A model generated the notes under the pieces. That model was given only the letters and a program-made list of their open reading frames with translations, was not told the origin of the DNA and did not search any database. Shown here one piece after another: positions 31,625-40,187 of a stretch of DNA of 64,000 bases. The stretch spans positions 1,043,501 through 1,107,500 of the forward strand of contig JACKKX010000001.1 in assembly GCA_024236215.1 (NCBI GenBank), in the 5' to 3' direction. Each line of letters starts with the position of its first letter. Within the stretch, counting starts at the first letter, position 1. Made by a program: the position numbers and the translations under genes. This DNA comes from Novosphingobium sp. GTDB taxonomy: Bacteria > Pseudomonadota > Alphaproteobacteria > Sphingomonadales > Sphingomonadaceae.

Positions 31625-32296
31625 TTACTCAAAATCGTCGAATTTTCTACAATCCGACACCGGATCGGGCTTATTTTCGTCACGCTGCTTGACGCCGGAA
31701 AGGTCGCGATTGTTTCGCACGTAGAACGAGGCCACCGCGTTGACCGGTTCTCCGTCATCGAACAGGTCTGTAATGAGCGGCTGGTAGGAATAGACCAGTT
31801 CGACGAACATGACCGCCTCACCGGGGAATGCAAAGGTTTCCTCGCCGGGCCTGCCCATGCCATTGATCGTCGAATACCGGCCATCGCCTGCATCGCCATA
31901 GGTGGACTGATGCTGAAGTTTTCCCTTGCATCGCTGCCAGGCGATGAACTGCTGGTCCTCTGTATCTTCAACCACCTGCAGGCTCGAGAGGATAACCCTT
32001 CCGTTCTCATAAAGGTCGTAACTCTCGCCTGCCTGGATTTTGGCACCGATGAATATGTCGTTGATGTCGCTCTCGTAGAGCTCGACTTCGCCGAGAAGCG
32101 AGTTTTGACCAACGCGGCTGGCATTGTCCGCAATGAGAACCGCTAGCTGGTTGACGCGCATCTGCACGACAGCGCGGTTGGCTGTCTCTGCACCAAGCAG
32201 ACCCGCCGTCATCAGCAGCGGTGCCGCCATGGCAAATTCGAGCATTGCCGTCCCGGATCGGTCGACAAATAGCTGGCCCAAACGTTTCAGGTACAC
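31625..32296 (-). CDS. TadE/TadF-like pseudopilin (operon 2)
   Basis: A 223-residue protein with a GTG start inside the end of the upstream gene. Membrane helix TAMLEFAMAAPLLMTAGLLG with the conserved Glu, then VNQLAVLIADNASRVGQ. The C-terminal domain parallels the operon 1 protein at 30621-31313. It is the last gene of operon 2 and converges on operon 1 with a 54-nt gap that has only weak hairpin potential. Confidence 0.8.
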   Translation of the reverse strand: MYLKRLGQLFVDRSGTAMLEFAMAAPLLMTAGLLGAETANRAVVQMRVNQLAVLIADNASRVGQNSLLGEVELYESDINDIFIGAKIQAGESYDLYENGRVILSSLQVVEDTEDQQFIAWQRCKGKLQHQSTYGDAGDGRYSTINGMGRPGEETFAFPGEAVMFVELVYSYQPLITDLFDDGEPVNAVASFYVRNNRDLSGVKQRDENKPDPVSDCRKFDDFE

Positions 32297-32877
32297 TGGC
32301 CCAACCCTCCGGCCAATCCGTCACCATAAGGCTGGTTGCGCATCACGGTGGTGGCCTCGAACTTTGCATTGTCCGAAAAGCCTAACAGCTTCGACGCGCC
32401 AAAAGCTCGCGGATATTCGATAGCTACCTTGTACAGCACGACATCGCGTGCACCGCCAAGACCCTCTCTGCCGCGATCCATATCCCAGGAGCCATTGCCG
32501 TTGGCATCCTCGAACTGCTCGCCATCGTTGCAAATTCCATCCTCATTCAGGTCCACAAAGTCTTCCGGCTGCGAAACACCGGAGAAGGTTGAATAGGACT
32601 TGCGATCGAAGGTGATAGTCGCGTTCGAAGCAATCATTTTCACTGCGGCTTCGACGCGCTCATCGATCTTTTCCTGGCTCGCAGTGGCACTCTCGAGCGT
32701 CGATTTGCGGGCCGCTTGCTGCACCGCTCCCTGCAGCTGCGATTGCATATACATGTTGTAGCCAAGCTCGAAGAGCCCAAGCAGGGTGAAGATCAGCACC
32801 GGAGCGATAAGGGCGAACTCGACCAGTGCAGCGCCGCGCTTGTCCTTGTGTATGACTCGAAAGCAGGCGCGTCGCAT
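32287..32877 (-). CDS. TadE-like pseudopilin with Ca-binding-like loops (operon 2)
   Basis: A 196-residue protein starting MRRACFRVIHKDKRGAALVE; TadE segment LVEFALIAPVLIFTLLGLFELGY. It carries DLNEDGICNDGEQ and DANGNGSWDMD, the same loop type as its operon 1 counterpart, and ends with the shared ATTVMRNQPYG (TTAVKRNQPF in operon 1). The ATG overlaps the TadG-like stop (TGATG). These shared details show the two operons are paralogous. Confidence 0.85.
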   Translation of the reverse strand: MRRACFRVIHKDKRGAALVEFALIAPVLIFTLLGLFELGYNMYMQSQLQGAVQQAARKSTLESATASQEKIDERVEAAVKMIASNATITFDRKSYSTFSGVSQPEDFVDLNEDGICNDGEQFEDANGNGSWDMDRGREGLGGARDVVLYKVAIEYPRAFGASKLLGFSDNAKFEATTVMRNQPYGDGLAGGLGQCT

Positions 32878-34856
32878 CAGTTTGTGATCCGCAGGTCGGT
32901 CGTGGATTTTGCAATCTGGCCGAATGCCGAGTTCAATTCGGCAGCATCGGCCGCTTCGAAGTACTTTCCTTCACCTGCGCAACCCTTCATGGTCGAGTTC
33001 AGGTCGATCCCGAATCCGATCACCCAGACAGTCACGCCACGCTTCTTCACCTCGTTGCACGCGAAGCTGAAGCGCTTCTCGATTGTCTCTGCCAATGAAT
33101 AGGGCGACGAAAGCGACCAGCGCCGCTGATCGACGGGTTCGAAACCGTAGGCGGAGTAGCTCACATCGAGCGGTGCGGTTTCGCCGTCGGTCAGGAAGAT
33201 CAAGTTCCGGTTGGTCGGCGAACTGGTCGATACATCCGCGTTTTCAGCGGCGAACAATCCGGTCGGCGAGATCATCCGACCGCCCCAGATCATTCCGGTA
33301 TCGTGATAGGTGCTGCCATTGGGAACCAGCGTGTTGAGATAGTTTTTCAGTTCGTCCGGCGTAATCGTCGAGAGCTTGCGCGCGGCGGGGGGGCAAGCGG
33401 TCGTGTAGAGCGTCGCAGGCGACATGTAATCATCGAATGTGATCGATTGCCTCTTCTGGAAGCCTCCAGAGCCATCCCACTTCAGCGCCCGGCCATAGAT
33501 AAGATTTGGGTACATCGGTCGCCATTTGGTGGCAGCCGAGTTCGGCAGGACTTCTTCGCGGAAGATGTTCGTCTGGCTTTCCGCAGACAGGTTTTCGGTG
33601 ACCGATACGCGCGCCGAGGCGGGATCCTCTGTCGGCACCATGTCCAGGTTGAGATCGAGAGCCCTCGAAAGATCGACATTGTCGTAGTCGTCTATCTCAT
33701 AGGTCTGACGTTCCTCGATGCAGCCTTCCGTTTCGGCCCGCCAATTGGACGTATCCTTGTACAGCCAGTCGTAAAGCCAGACCGCGTCGTTGCTGTAGGT
33801 GGGTTGGGTGATGTAGTCATAGGTATCGACGAAGTTGTCGAAGTTCGTCTTGATCACGTTGCAGGTGCTGCCGTCGAGCGAGACCTGATACGAAGCGCCA
33901 TTCCGGGTGCGTTCGTAGGTCTGCACGGTCTTGGTACCCGCCGGCGGTCCGGTTACCTCCTCGCTTGTTTCGGCAACAAGTTCGACCGATGACGAGACGG
34001 TACTGGCCGGTGCAGGGTTGCAATAGTAGGAACCCGCAGAACCAAGCGCAGGGTATGTTTGCGCCAGCGTATCATGCATCAAGCCAGATACCGGAGAAGA
34101 TGCGGAGACCGACGAGCGCGAGGTCGTGCGGCCCAAATTCAGCAGCCGCCGGGACGAATATCCCCATTCGTTGGTTACCCATTCGTCCTTCAGCAAATGG
34201 CCGACATTGACATTGGTCGAATAGGGCAGGAATCCCAGCCTGATGCGTGTACCCGCCTGAGCCGAGGCGGTTAGCTGCTCGTTAAAGGAAACGATCACGT
34301 CCCGCAGGACCTGGATGCGCGAGTCGCTGTCTCCGGGATTGGACATCGCCATCGAGCCGGTCGTGTCCAGCACCATCATCACATCTGTGTTGCGGAAATT
34401 GAGCTGTGCGGTGCATTTGGTGGCAACATCGAAGTGTTTGTGGCCAAATAGGCCCATTAGCGTCAAAGGCATGCGCGCCTGCGCAACGCCGCTGATCGAG
34501 AAATCGGATTCGAGTGTCATCTCGAATTCGCGCGCCGTGGTGCCGTATGCGGCGTCGCGAAAATTGGCCTGGAACATGCGTTCGCCAATCTTGCTCGTTT
34601 CGCTCGGTATTTCGCCGGAGGCTATGGACTCCGTTCCCAGTCGCTTGCGCGCAGCGAGTACACCGGCATCACATGCCTGTTGCAACCGCGATTGCACCAT
34701 ATACGCACGCCCCATATCGACCCCGCCGCCGACCATCGCCAACAGCGGCAACAATGCCCCTGCGACAATCAGGTACGTATTGCCCGTACGATCGTGAGCC
34801 AGGCGTCTAAGGACGCCTGGCTCCTGGTGCTGGGGCATGGCATTTTTAGTCGGCAT
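32877..34856 (-). CDS. TadG-like protein with von Willebrand A domain (operon 2)
   Basis: A 659-residue protein from the ATG at 34854-34856. Membrane helix YLIVAGALLPLLAMVGGGVDM, then YMVQSRLQQACDAGVLAARK; the vWA metal site is VMMVLDTTGSM, with a late NLIFLTDGE. Homologous to 28035-29990. Its start region is odd: no ribosome site, a 12-bp hairpin at codons 12-20, and a run of 13 G (coding strand) 39-51 nt upstream. The frame stays open through that run to a GTG at 34925, so translation could also begin there, and tract length would then matter. Confidence 0.85.
   Translation of the reverse strand: MPTKNAMPQHQEPGVLRRLAHDRTGNTYLIVAGALLPLLAMVGGGVDMGRAYMVQSRLQQACDAGVLAARKRLGTESIASGEIPSETSKIGERMFQANFRDAAYGTTAREFEMTLESDFSISGVAQARMPLTLMGLFGHKHFDVATKCTAQLNFRNTDVMMVLDTTGSMAMSNPGDSDSRIQVLRDVIVSFNEQLTASAQAGTRIRLGFLPYSTNVNVGHLLKDEWVTNEWGYSSRRLLNLGRTTSRSSVSASSPVSGLMHDTLAQTYPALGSAGSYYCNPAPASTVSSSVELVAETSEEVTGPPAGTKTVQTYERTRNGASYQVSLDGSTCNVIKTNFDNFVDTYDYITQPTYSNDAVWLYDWLYKDTSNWRAETEGCIEERQTYEIDDYDNVDLSRALDLNLDMVPTEDPASARVSVTENLSAESQTNIFREEVLPNSAATKWRPMYPNLIYGRALKWDGSGGFQKRQSITFDDYMSPATLYTTACPPAARKLSTITPDELKNYLNTLVPNGSTYHDTGMIWGGRMISPTGLFAAENADVSTSSPTNRNLIFLTDGETAPLDVSYSAYGFEPVDQRRWSLSSPYSLAETIEKRFSFACNEVKKRGVTVWVIGFGIDLNSTMKGCAGEGKYFEAADAAELNSAFGQIAKSTTDLRITN
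34796..34823 (-). promoter_or_regulatory. 12-bp perfect hairpin just inside the TadG-like gene
   Basis: gagccaggcgtc and gacgcctggctc pair perfectly around a taag loop. On the mRNA this structure starts about 33 nt after the ATG at 34856, close enough to interfere with initiation or early elongation. It encodes ordinary residues (EPGVLRRLA), so it may be chance, but a perfect GC-rich stem of this length here is unusual. Confidence 0.5.
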
Positions 34857-34894
34857 GATCAGATTGCGAATTCCGGGTTGTCCTTCGGGCGTTA

Positions 34895-34907
34895 CCCCCC
34901 CCCCCCC
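34895..34907 (-). repeat. Homopolymer C13 (G13 on the coding strand) at the start of the TadG-like gene
   Basis: Thirteen consecutive C on the + strand. It lies 39-51 nt upstream of the likely ATG, and inside the frame that starts at GTG 34925. With 12 G that longer frame meets TAA at once; with 14 it shifts. Tracts of this length slip easily during replication. It is also a place where base calling can fail. Confidence 0.85.
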
Positions 34908-34925
34908 GAATTTCGCACTGGTCAC

Positions 34926-35324
34926 CGAGCACGGTTAATTTGGTCAGAATTCTGGACCAGGTGTCTGCCCTGGAATGCAGAGATTCCTTTTGGCTGAGGG
35001 CTTTAGCCGAGAGAGCCACTATTGATGTCAAGAAGAGCATTGCGCGAGTGAAGCGAAAAACGCCTTGAAGCGCACCGATGCGAGAATGTCCGCTGTTTTG
35101 CCATTTTCGCCCGAAAGCAAACGATCCTTTAACGGCTCAGTTCCCGTTCTTCCGCTTCGCTGCCTCTTTATCGATGATATTTGATGAAAAAGGCTAGCTC
35201 GCTAGCTGGAAGCCCGCAACAACGGTGGTCGTGAGGGGAGATTTCGCGGCGTGAGCGTCTTGATGGCATGGTGCCGCGCGATGGGGCCGTTGTTCCGGCC
35301 TGTATTGTTGTATTTCGGTCTGTT
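34926..35324. other. Gene-free region upstream of the TadG-like operon 2
   Basis: About 400 bases between the TadG-like gene and the decayed IS5-type element. Short open frames exist but none has a ribosome site or known family pattern. The AT-rich block around 35160-35210 is the most promoter-like part; no specific promoter can be assigned. Confidence 0.4.
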
Positions 35325-35354
35325 TCCGGTTCGTTTGCTCGATTTCAGAAGCAG

Positions 35355-36448
35355 CTATTCCGTCGCGGTGAGCCTTTCGTGGAAGACCAGGCGGTCGAAG
35401 TTTCAGGCCGATTGGCCAACGTCAGTTTGGCCTGTGCCTGGCAAGGCCGATGGTCCGGGTGAACAGGCCGTATAGCCCTTTCTGATGCGCGAAGACATGC
35501 TCTGCCCTTGCGCGTACGGCTGACCTGGCGACATTGGCCCGCGATGTATGTTCGGGTATCGGCTTGCCCCTGGGCTTCCTGCGATGGATGCGGATCGTGA
35601 AGATGCGCCGCGCCAGCCATGTCTCACTTTTCCGGCTGCGATAGGCACTGTCGGCCCCGACATCGGAAGCGGTGTTGCCCGTGCCCACCACATGGCGCAG
35701 TTCTCGCCCGTCGCTGTGCGCCGCCGAGGTCACTTTGCCCTTGGGGATGAAGCCGAAGCGCCGGTCAAAGCTGATATGCGACTTGTAGCCGAACACTGGT
35801 GTTGCGATCTGCGGCAGGGGCGTGTCATCGGAGCGGTAGCGGACCTCGCCGCCGACTTTCACTGTCCAACGCACATCGACATCCTTCTGGTGGGCCTTGT
35901 TCTGCTTGCCCGCCCTGACCGCTGCCTTCTCTTCCTCGGTGTTGCGCTGCCTGGGAGCAGGGACCAGTGTGACATCGACGATCTTGTCACCCATGGCAAG
36001 ATAGCGGCGCTCGCGCAGTTGCTGCCGAAATGCCTGCATCAGCGCATCAAGCGTGGCGCTTGTCGTCAGCCGGTTGCGCTAGTGGCGGATCGTGTTCTCG
36101 TCGGACATCGTGCCGCCAAGATCAATGCCGAATAAGCGCATCCATGAAAGCCGGTCGCGGATGATGAATGTTCTCCTGAGCTTGTCGAAGGGTTCATGCG
36201 AGCATCGGACAGGTTATGCTTTGCCTGCACCACCAGCACCTTGAACATCGAGACCGGATCAAACGGCGGCCTGCCGCCCTTCGCGCCATCGCTGTATCCC
36301 GGCCCCCGTACCAGCAGCAGCGGAAACGCTCGAAGTCCACGGCCTCACCCAATACCTCCAGCGGATCGCCATCCCGGCTCGGCCAATCAAGGTGTTCAGA
36401 CAGCGAAAACAGACTAGATGGCTGCATCAGCAGGTTCTCTTCGCCCAC
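35355..36448 (-). pseudogene. IS5-family transposase, broken
   Basis: The protein can be followed from GEENLLMQPS and LDWPSRDGDPLEVLGE at the start, through KVLVVQAKHNLSDARM, TLVPAPRQRNTEEE and the late VRARAEHVFAHQKG, to TIGLAR and LTATE at the end, but in several frames. The damage is a frameshift near 36318 after VDFERFR, a roughly 25-bp repeat insertion at about 36170-36193, a nonsense TAG at 36079-36081 where family members have Tyr (IRHYRNRL), and another frameshift near 35430. It cannot make an active transposase. The undamaged segment 35422-36039 carries the second half of the catalytic domain. Confidence 0.85.
36170..36193. repeat. REP-like short interspersed repeat inside the transposase
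   Basis: gttctcctgagcttgtcgaa and the following gggt interrupt the transposase between the codons for DARM and IRDRL. The core ctgagcttgtcgaagg is, from memory, a very frequent intergenic repeat in sphingomonad genomes. The insertion replaces about two codons and brings about 25 bp. Confidence 0.6.
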
Positions 36449-36649
36449 GCTGAATCACATCAGGAGCCGAAATGCGAGCGGTCATTGCGGGTGTCCAGCT
36501 GACGCTCTCCGGAGGGCTATCGTTGGCCGATTGCCCCTACCTTTTGGGAGCGGGAGTATTTAGCAAGGCGTACCAAATCTGCCCATTGAATTTCGCAGAC
36601 CTGGTTGCGCAGCTTGATTCGATGCGACGGATGAAAGATGAGTCATTGA

Positions 36650-37216
36650 ATGATCACGCGCTCGCCCCTGCTGAGAAGACCAGTTGCCAATCTCACGGGC
36701 GTTGCGACAGCCTTGGTTGCCGCGCTTGCCGCTTCCAATTGCATCGCAAAAGTTCCGCAACTCACGGTCACTCCTCAATCGGATCTTCGGTTCGGTTCGC
36801 TCGTAGTGTTCGGTAGCGGTTCGCGCACCGTATCTGCGAATGGCAATGTCCTGGATTCCGGGATTATGAGCGGAGATCAAGGCATCAGCGGACCTGCTCG
36901 TTTCACCGTTAGCTATGATCGAGGCAATGAGAGCCGACGACCTCTGGACGTGCAAATCGAGGTGGTGCTGTCCAACGTGTCACCCATAAACCGCGATGGG
37001 ACATCGGCGCGTATCGCGACCTTCGATTCCGACTTGCCCGGTGGAAACCAGATTCAGCCGGGCCGACCATTCACGATCCGCATTCCCGATTGCCGCCAGC
37101 GGGTCTGTTCTCGATCGTTTGCCGTTGGCGGCAGGCTCGACGTGACACGGAACTTCGGAGGAGCCGACCTGCGCTTTCCGCTGGTGTTGGACGCAGTGGT
37201 CATTTCGACACGATAG
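36650..37216 (+). CDS. DUF4402-like exported pilin/adhesin subunit
   Basis: A 188-residue protein, MITRSPLLRRPVANLTG..., with a signal peptide ending near ASNCIAK. The mature part has LRFGSLVVFGSGSRTVSANG, which parallels the FGxxxx...G(T/S)V pattern of DUF4402, and a late RSFAVGGRLDVTRN segment; family members end with a (V)GG.L.V strand. It would be a secreted subunit of a chaperone-usher fibre. AAGATGAG before the ATG is a weak ribosome site. It is the first gene of the + strand usher cluster. Confidence 0.7.
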   Translation: MITRSPLLRRPVANLTGVATALVAALAASNCIAKVPQLTVTPQSDLRFGSLVVFGSGSRTVSANGNVLDSGIMSGDQGISGPARFTVSYDRGNESRRPLDVQIEVVLSNVSPINRDGTSARIATFDSDLPGGNQIQPGRPFTIRIPDCRQRVCSRSFAVGGRLDVTRNFGGADLRFPLVLDAVVISTR

Positions 37217-37305
37217 CCCTTTCGATCCTTCCCGGTTCGGGACAAGCGGGCCCAGAACATGGTTCGAGCATTGCTTGGGAGAAGCCGTTGGGTCATCACG
37301 TTGTG

Positions 37306-37887
37306 GTGAACGAATCCCTAGAGCGATCTGCCCATGTTCTATTATGGGCCGCAGCATGCCTTGCGGTAATGTCCTGCCTGGCGATCCGTTCAGCACATGC
37401 AGCGCCGACCGATGCTACGACAGCGCTTGGCACAGCGAGTGCAGTTGTTGTCGAACCCCTGACAACCAGCCCACTGGACGATCTGGATTTTGGGATCGTG
37501 GTTGTCTCCCAATCTGCTAGCGGCTCGGTCACCGTTCCTCCTGACACCGCAGCGGCAACTTATACAGGCCTTGCCGCCTCGGCATGTTCTGCGAGCGATT
37601 GCGGGGCGCATCCTGCGCGGTTTGCAGTAAGAGGAGAGCCCGCCAGGCGCTACCAGGTGGCGATTCCAGGCGAGGTCTATGCATCAGGCAGATCGCAGGC
37701 TTCCGTCTCACTTCTGGTTACCCGGCTGACGATGCGTACCGCGAGTTTTGACGCCGAGGGCCGGACAGGCCTTCTCGACGAGAGCGGCTACGATGCCTTC
37801 AGTGTTGGCGGCACCCTCGTCGTGCCCGCCTCTACCCCGGCGGATCGCTACGAAGCGAAAATCGAGGTGATCGTCACTTACAGCTAG
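37306..37887 (+). CDS. DUF4402-like exported pilin subunit
   Basis: A 193-residue protein. No ATG fits; a GTG at 37306 (MNESLERSAHVLLW when read as Met) is proposed, giving a signal peptide with LLWAAACLAVMSCLAIRSAHA and cleavage near AHA-AP. The ribosome site is weak. The mature part shows the DUF4402 pattern: ASAVVVEPLTTSPLDDLDFG, GSVTVPPDT, and the end FSVGGTLVVPASTPADRY then VIVTYS. A cysteine pair (SACSASDCG) probably forms a disulfide. Confidence 0.75.
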   Translation: MNESLERSAHVLLWAAACLAVMSCLAIRSAHAAPTDATTALGTASAVVVEPLTTSPLDDLDFGIVVVSQSASGSVTVPPDTAAATYTGLAASACSASDCGAHPARFAVRGEPARRYQVAIPGEVYASGRSQASVSLLVTRLTMRTASFDAEGRTGLLDESGYDAFSVGGTLVVPASTPADRYEAKIEVIVTYS

Positions 37888-38008
37888 CCGGATCCTGGCG
37901 CACCGGGAGCGCAAATCGGCTACCAGGCATAGCTACGTAAATGTTCGTTAACGACTACGGGATATTACGTGCGCAACGCGAAGCCGTGCGAAAGCATGTT
38001 TCGTGGGT

Positions 38009-38028
38009 TGGCCTGAAAAAACAGGCCA
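38009..38028 (+). promoter_or_regulatory. Stem-loop in the leader of the major pilin-like gene
   Basis: tggcctg-aaaaaa-caggcca, a 7-bp stem with an A6 loop, ends 31 nt before the pilin ATG. It could stabilise the 5' end of an abundant mRNA or act in attenuation. Confidence 0.45.
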
Positions 38029-38059
38029 TTCGAGACGCATTTGAATGGGGACTACGTTA

Positions 38060-38560
38060 ATGAAAAAAGCTCTTGTTATCGCCTCGGCCATGGCCGCATT
38101 GGTTTCCACGCCGGCTTTCGCTGCTCCGGGCAACACCGCGACTGCGCAGGGTGAAGCTACTGCAACTGTCATCGCACCGATCACGCTCACGCACGATGCT
38201 GGTGCGGCGCTCAGCTTCGGTACGTTCACCGCCGGCAATGGCGGTACGGTCACGGTCAACAAGAACAACGGCAATGGCACCGCAGGCGGCGACGTCACGC
38301 TGGTGTCGGGCTCGGTCGAATCGGCCGACTCGTTTACGGTCGGCGGCGATCCGAATCGCGCGTTCCAGGTGACCACGGCCAACGGCACCGTGTCCGATGG
38401 CAGCAACACCATGAGCTTCACGACAGACGTCAAGAAGAACCACACTATGGACGGCAGCGGCGCGGCGAGCTTCACGGTTGGCGGCGAACTGACCGTCCCC
38501 GATAGTGCTCCGGCTGGTACCTACACGGGCCAGTACGACGCGACTGTCACCTACAACTGA
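38060..38560 (+). CDS. DUF4402 protein, likely major pilin of usher cluster 1
   Basis: A 166-residue protein starting MKKALVIASAMAALVSTPAFA, a clear signal peptide cut before APGN. The ATG has GGGG 9 nt upstream. The mature part is Thr/Gly/Ala/Asn rich with ALSFGTFTAGNGGTVTV near the front and FTVGGELTVPDSAPAGTYTG near the end, the defining DUF4402 pattern. Simple composition, strong ribosome site, leader stem-loop and a strong hairpin right after the gene suggest high expression as the main fibre subunit. Confidence 0.85.
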   Translation: MKKALVIASAMAALVSTPAFAAPGNTATAQGEATATVIAPITLTHDAGAALSFGTFTAGNGGTVTVNKNNGNGTAGGDVTLVSGSVESADSFTVGGDPNRAFQVTTANGTVSDGSNTMSFTTDVKKNHTMDGSGAASFTVGGELTVPDSAPAGTYTGQYDATVTYN

Positions 38561-38572
38561 TTTTGACCGGGA

Positions 38573-38600
38573 GCTGGCGCTGCGAGTCTGCAGCGCCAGC
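38573..38600 (+). terminator. 11-bp hairpin after the major pilin gene
   Basis: gctggcgctgc and gcagcgccagc pair perfectly around gagtct, 12 nt after the pilin stop. No U tract follows, so it probably limits readthrough or protects the pilin mRNA 3' end, keeping pilin levels above chaperone and usher. Confidence 0.6.
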
Positions 38601-38637
38601 CTTCGCTTGCTGAATTGATGCGGGCGAGAACCACTCC

Positions 38638-39165
38638 ATGAAAATCAGACCATCTTCTCTGGCAGTTCTGCCAGCCCTTGCGCTCGCCCAGACCGCGCAT
38701 GCCGAGCCGTCGAACACGGCGTCGGTGAGCGGAACCGCGCAGGCACAGGTGGTCGATCCGACCCTGATCGCGTTGGTCGATGATCTGCGCTTTGGCGCAA
38801 TGCTCAAGCCCGGCACCGGCGGGACACTAACGATTGGCACCAACGGCTCGGTCAATACGACTGGCGGCGTCAATGGTAACATTGCGATTCCGCAACCCGC
38901 AGACGGACGCGGTCCCGCTGCGTTCAACGTTGAAGGCGATGGGTCGCTCCTGTTTATCGTGCAAGTGCCGACTTTCGTGAACATCACGAACGGATCGAGT
39001 TCGATGCGCGTCGATCAGTTCCGTACGAATACCTTTTTCGGGATTGGGCTGTTCAACGCCCAGGGCGAATACGATCTCAATGTCGGCGGTCGGCTTAACG
39101 TCAATGCCGATCAGGAAAGCGGAACCTACACAGGCACGTTCGACGTAACTGTGCTTTACCTCTGA
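38638..39165 (+). CDS. DUF4402 protein, second pilin subunit
   Basis: A 175-residue protein. Signal peptide MKIRPSSLAVLPALALAQTAHA cut before EPSN. It has LRFGAMLKPGTGGTLTIG and the end YDLNVGGRLNVNADQES then GTYTGTFDVTVLYL, typical of DUF4402. It differs from the major pilin in lacking Lys/Thr repeats and in having an aromatic patch (FFGIGLF). Probably a minor or tip subunit. It lies between the hairpin and the chaperone gene. Confidence 0.82.
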   Translation: MKIRPSSLAVLPALALAQTAHAEPSNTASVSGTAQAQVVDPTLIALVDDLRFGAMLKPGTGGTLTIGTNGSVNTTGGVNGNIAIPQPADGRGPAAFNVEGDGSLLFIVQVPTFVNITNGSSSMRVDQFRTNTFFGIGLFNAQGEYDLNVGGRLNVNADQESGTYTGTFDVTVLYL

Positions 39166-39236
39166 GCGCGCATTGCCATTGCATTGGTGAAAATACATAG
39201 GTCCAGCGTGTTAACCAACCGCTGGGATCAAGTTCA

Positions 39237-40187
39237 ATGCAAGAAGGCACCTGGTCAATCCGCAAGTTGCGCGCTGCGGTGGGCGCGTTTTGTGTCTTAC
39301 TCGGACTGGCGACTGCACCTGTCGCGCAGGCGCAAAATACCGACGATCAAACCATCGATGCGCAGGCCTCGTCGCCTCCGCCCGGCGCCGTCGGCGGCAT
39401 GGGCGATCTCAATCTCTACCCAAAGCGCATCGTGATCGATGGCCGCCAACGCATTGCGACGGTTGGCCTTTACAACAAGAGCGTGGCTACGGGTAACTAC
39501 GAGATCGCGGTCAATGACATGATGATGCTGGCCGATGGCAGGCTGGTCAATCTCGAGCAGGTTTCCGATCCGGCGGAGAGGGCGCGCGTGAAAGCGGCAA
39601 GCGAGATGCTGCGCTGGTCGCCACGTCGCGTGTCGCTGCATGGTAACGAAGCCCAGACGATCCGCATAATGGCGCGCACGCCTCCGGGTCTCGAGGCAGG
39701 CGAGTATCGTTCGCATTTCGTGGCTATCTCGGTGCCGCCGGCGGACGAAGTCGGGTTTTCGATCGAAAATGCCGTGACTGGATCGAGCGGGCCGGACATC
39801 GGTGTGAAGATCGTCCCGCGTTTCGGGATTTCGATTCCCATCATCTTGCGCGTGGGCGAAACGACGCTGACGTCCGGCATGCGCGATGCCAGGGTCGTGA
39901 CGTTGCCAGGGGGGCAGCTCGGGATAAGCGTTACCATCACGCGCGAAGGCACGCGTTCTTCGTTCGGCGATGTCGCGGTGACAGCCAGAGGCGCTGACCA
40001 GCCAATTGCCCTTGCCAAAGGCGTGGGCGTCTATCCCGAGGTGAATTCACGCGAAGTGACCATGCCAGTCGATCCGGAAGTCGATACGCGCTTCCTGCAA
40101 CCGGGTGCGACGCTTACGGTGACATACACCGATGACGACTACGAGCCAGGCGCAACCCTGTTTAGTCAGGACTTCGTCGTGCAGTGA
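39237..40187 (+). CDS. Periplasmic PapD-like fimbrial chaperone
   Basis: A 316-residue protein. Signal peptide with AVGAFCVLLGLATAPVAQAQ. The Ig-like first domain has LNLYPKRIVIDGRQRIATVGLYNKS and WSPRRVSLHGNEAQTIRIMAR, where the RR/RI strand is the usual subunit-binding edge. A second domain runs from about 190 on. It would bind DUF4402 subunits in the periplasm and hand them to the usher. The stop overlaps the usher start (GTGA). Confidence 0.8.
   Translation: MQEGTWSIRKLRAAVGAFCVLLGLATAPVAQAQNTDDQTIDAQASSPPPGAVGGMGDLNLYPKRIVIDGRQRIATVGLYNKSVATGNYEIAVNDMMMLADGRLVNLEQVSDPAERARVKAASEMLRWSPRRVSLHGNEAQTIRIMARTPPGLEAGEYRSHFVAISVPPADEVGFSIENAVTGSSGPDIGVKIVPRFGISIPIILRVGETTLTSGMRDARVVTLPGGQLGISVTITREGTRSSFGDVAVTARGADQPIALAKGVGVYPEVNSREVTMPVDPEVDTRFLQPGATLTVTYTDDDYEPGATLFSQDFVVQ

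Larger units (their letters stand above)
35325..36475. mobile_element. Degenerate IS5-family insertion sequence
   Basis: A single decayed transposase gene fills this stretch. The approximate ends are suggested by gctcgatttcagaa on the left and, read inverted, gctcctgatgtgattc on the right, which are only partly alike. Length about 1.15 kb, normal for IS5. The ends are approximate. Confidence 0.6.
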
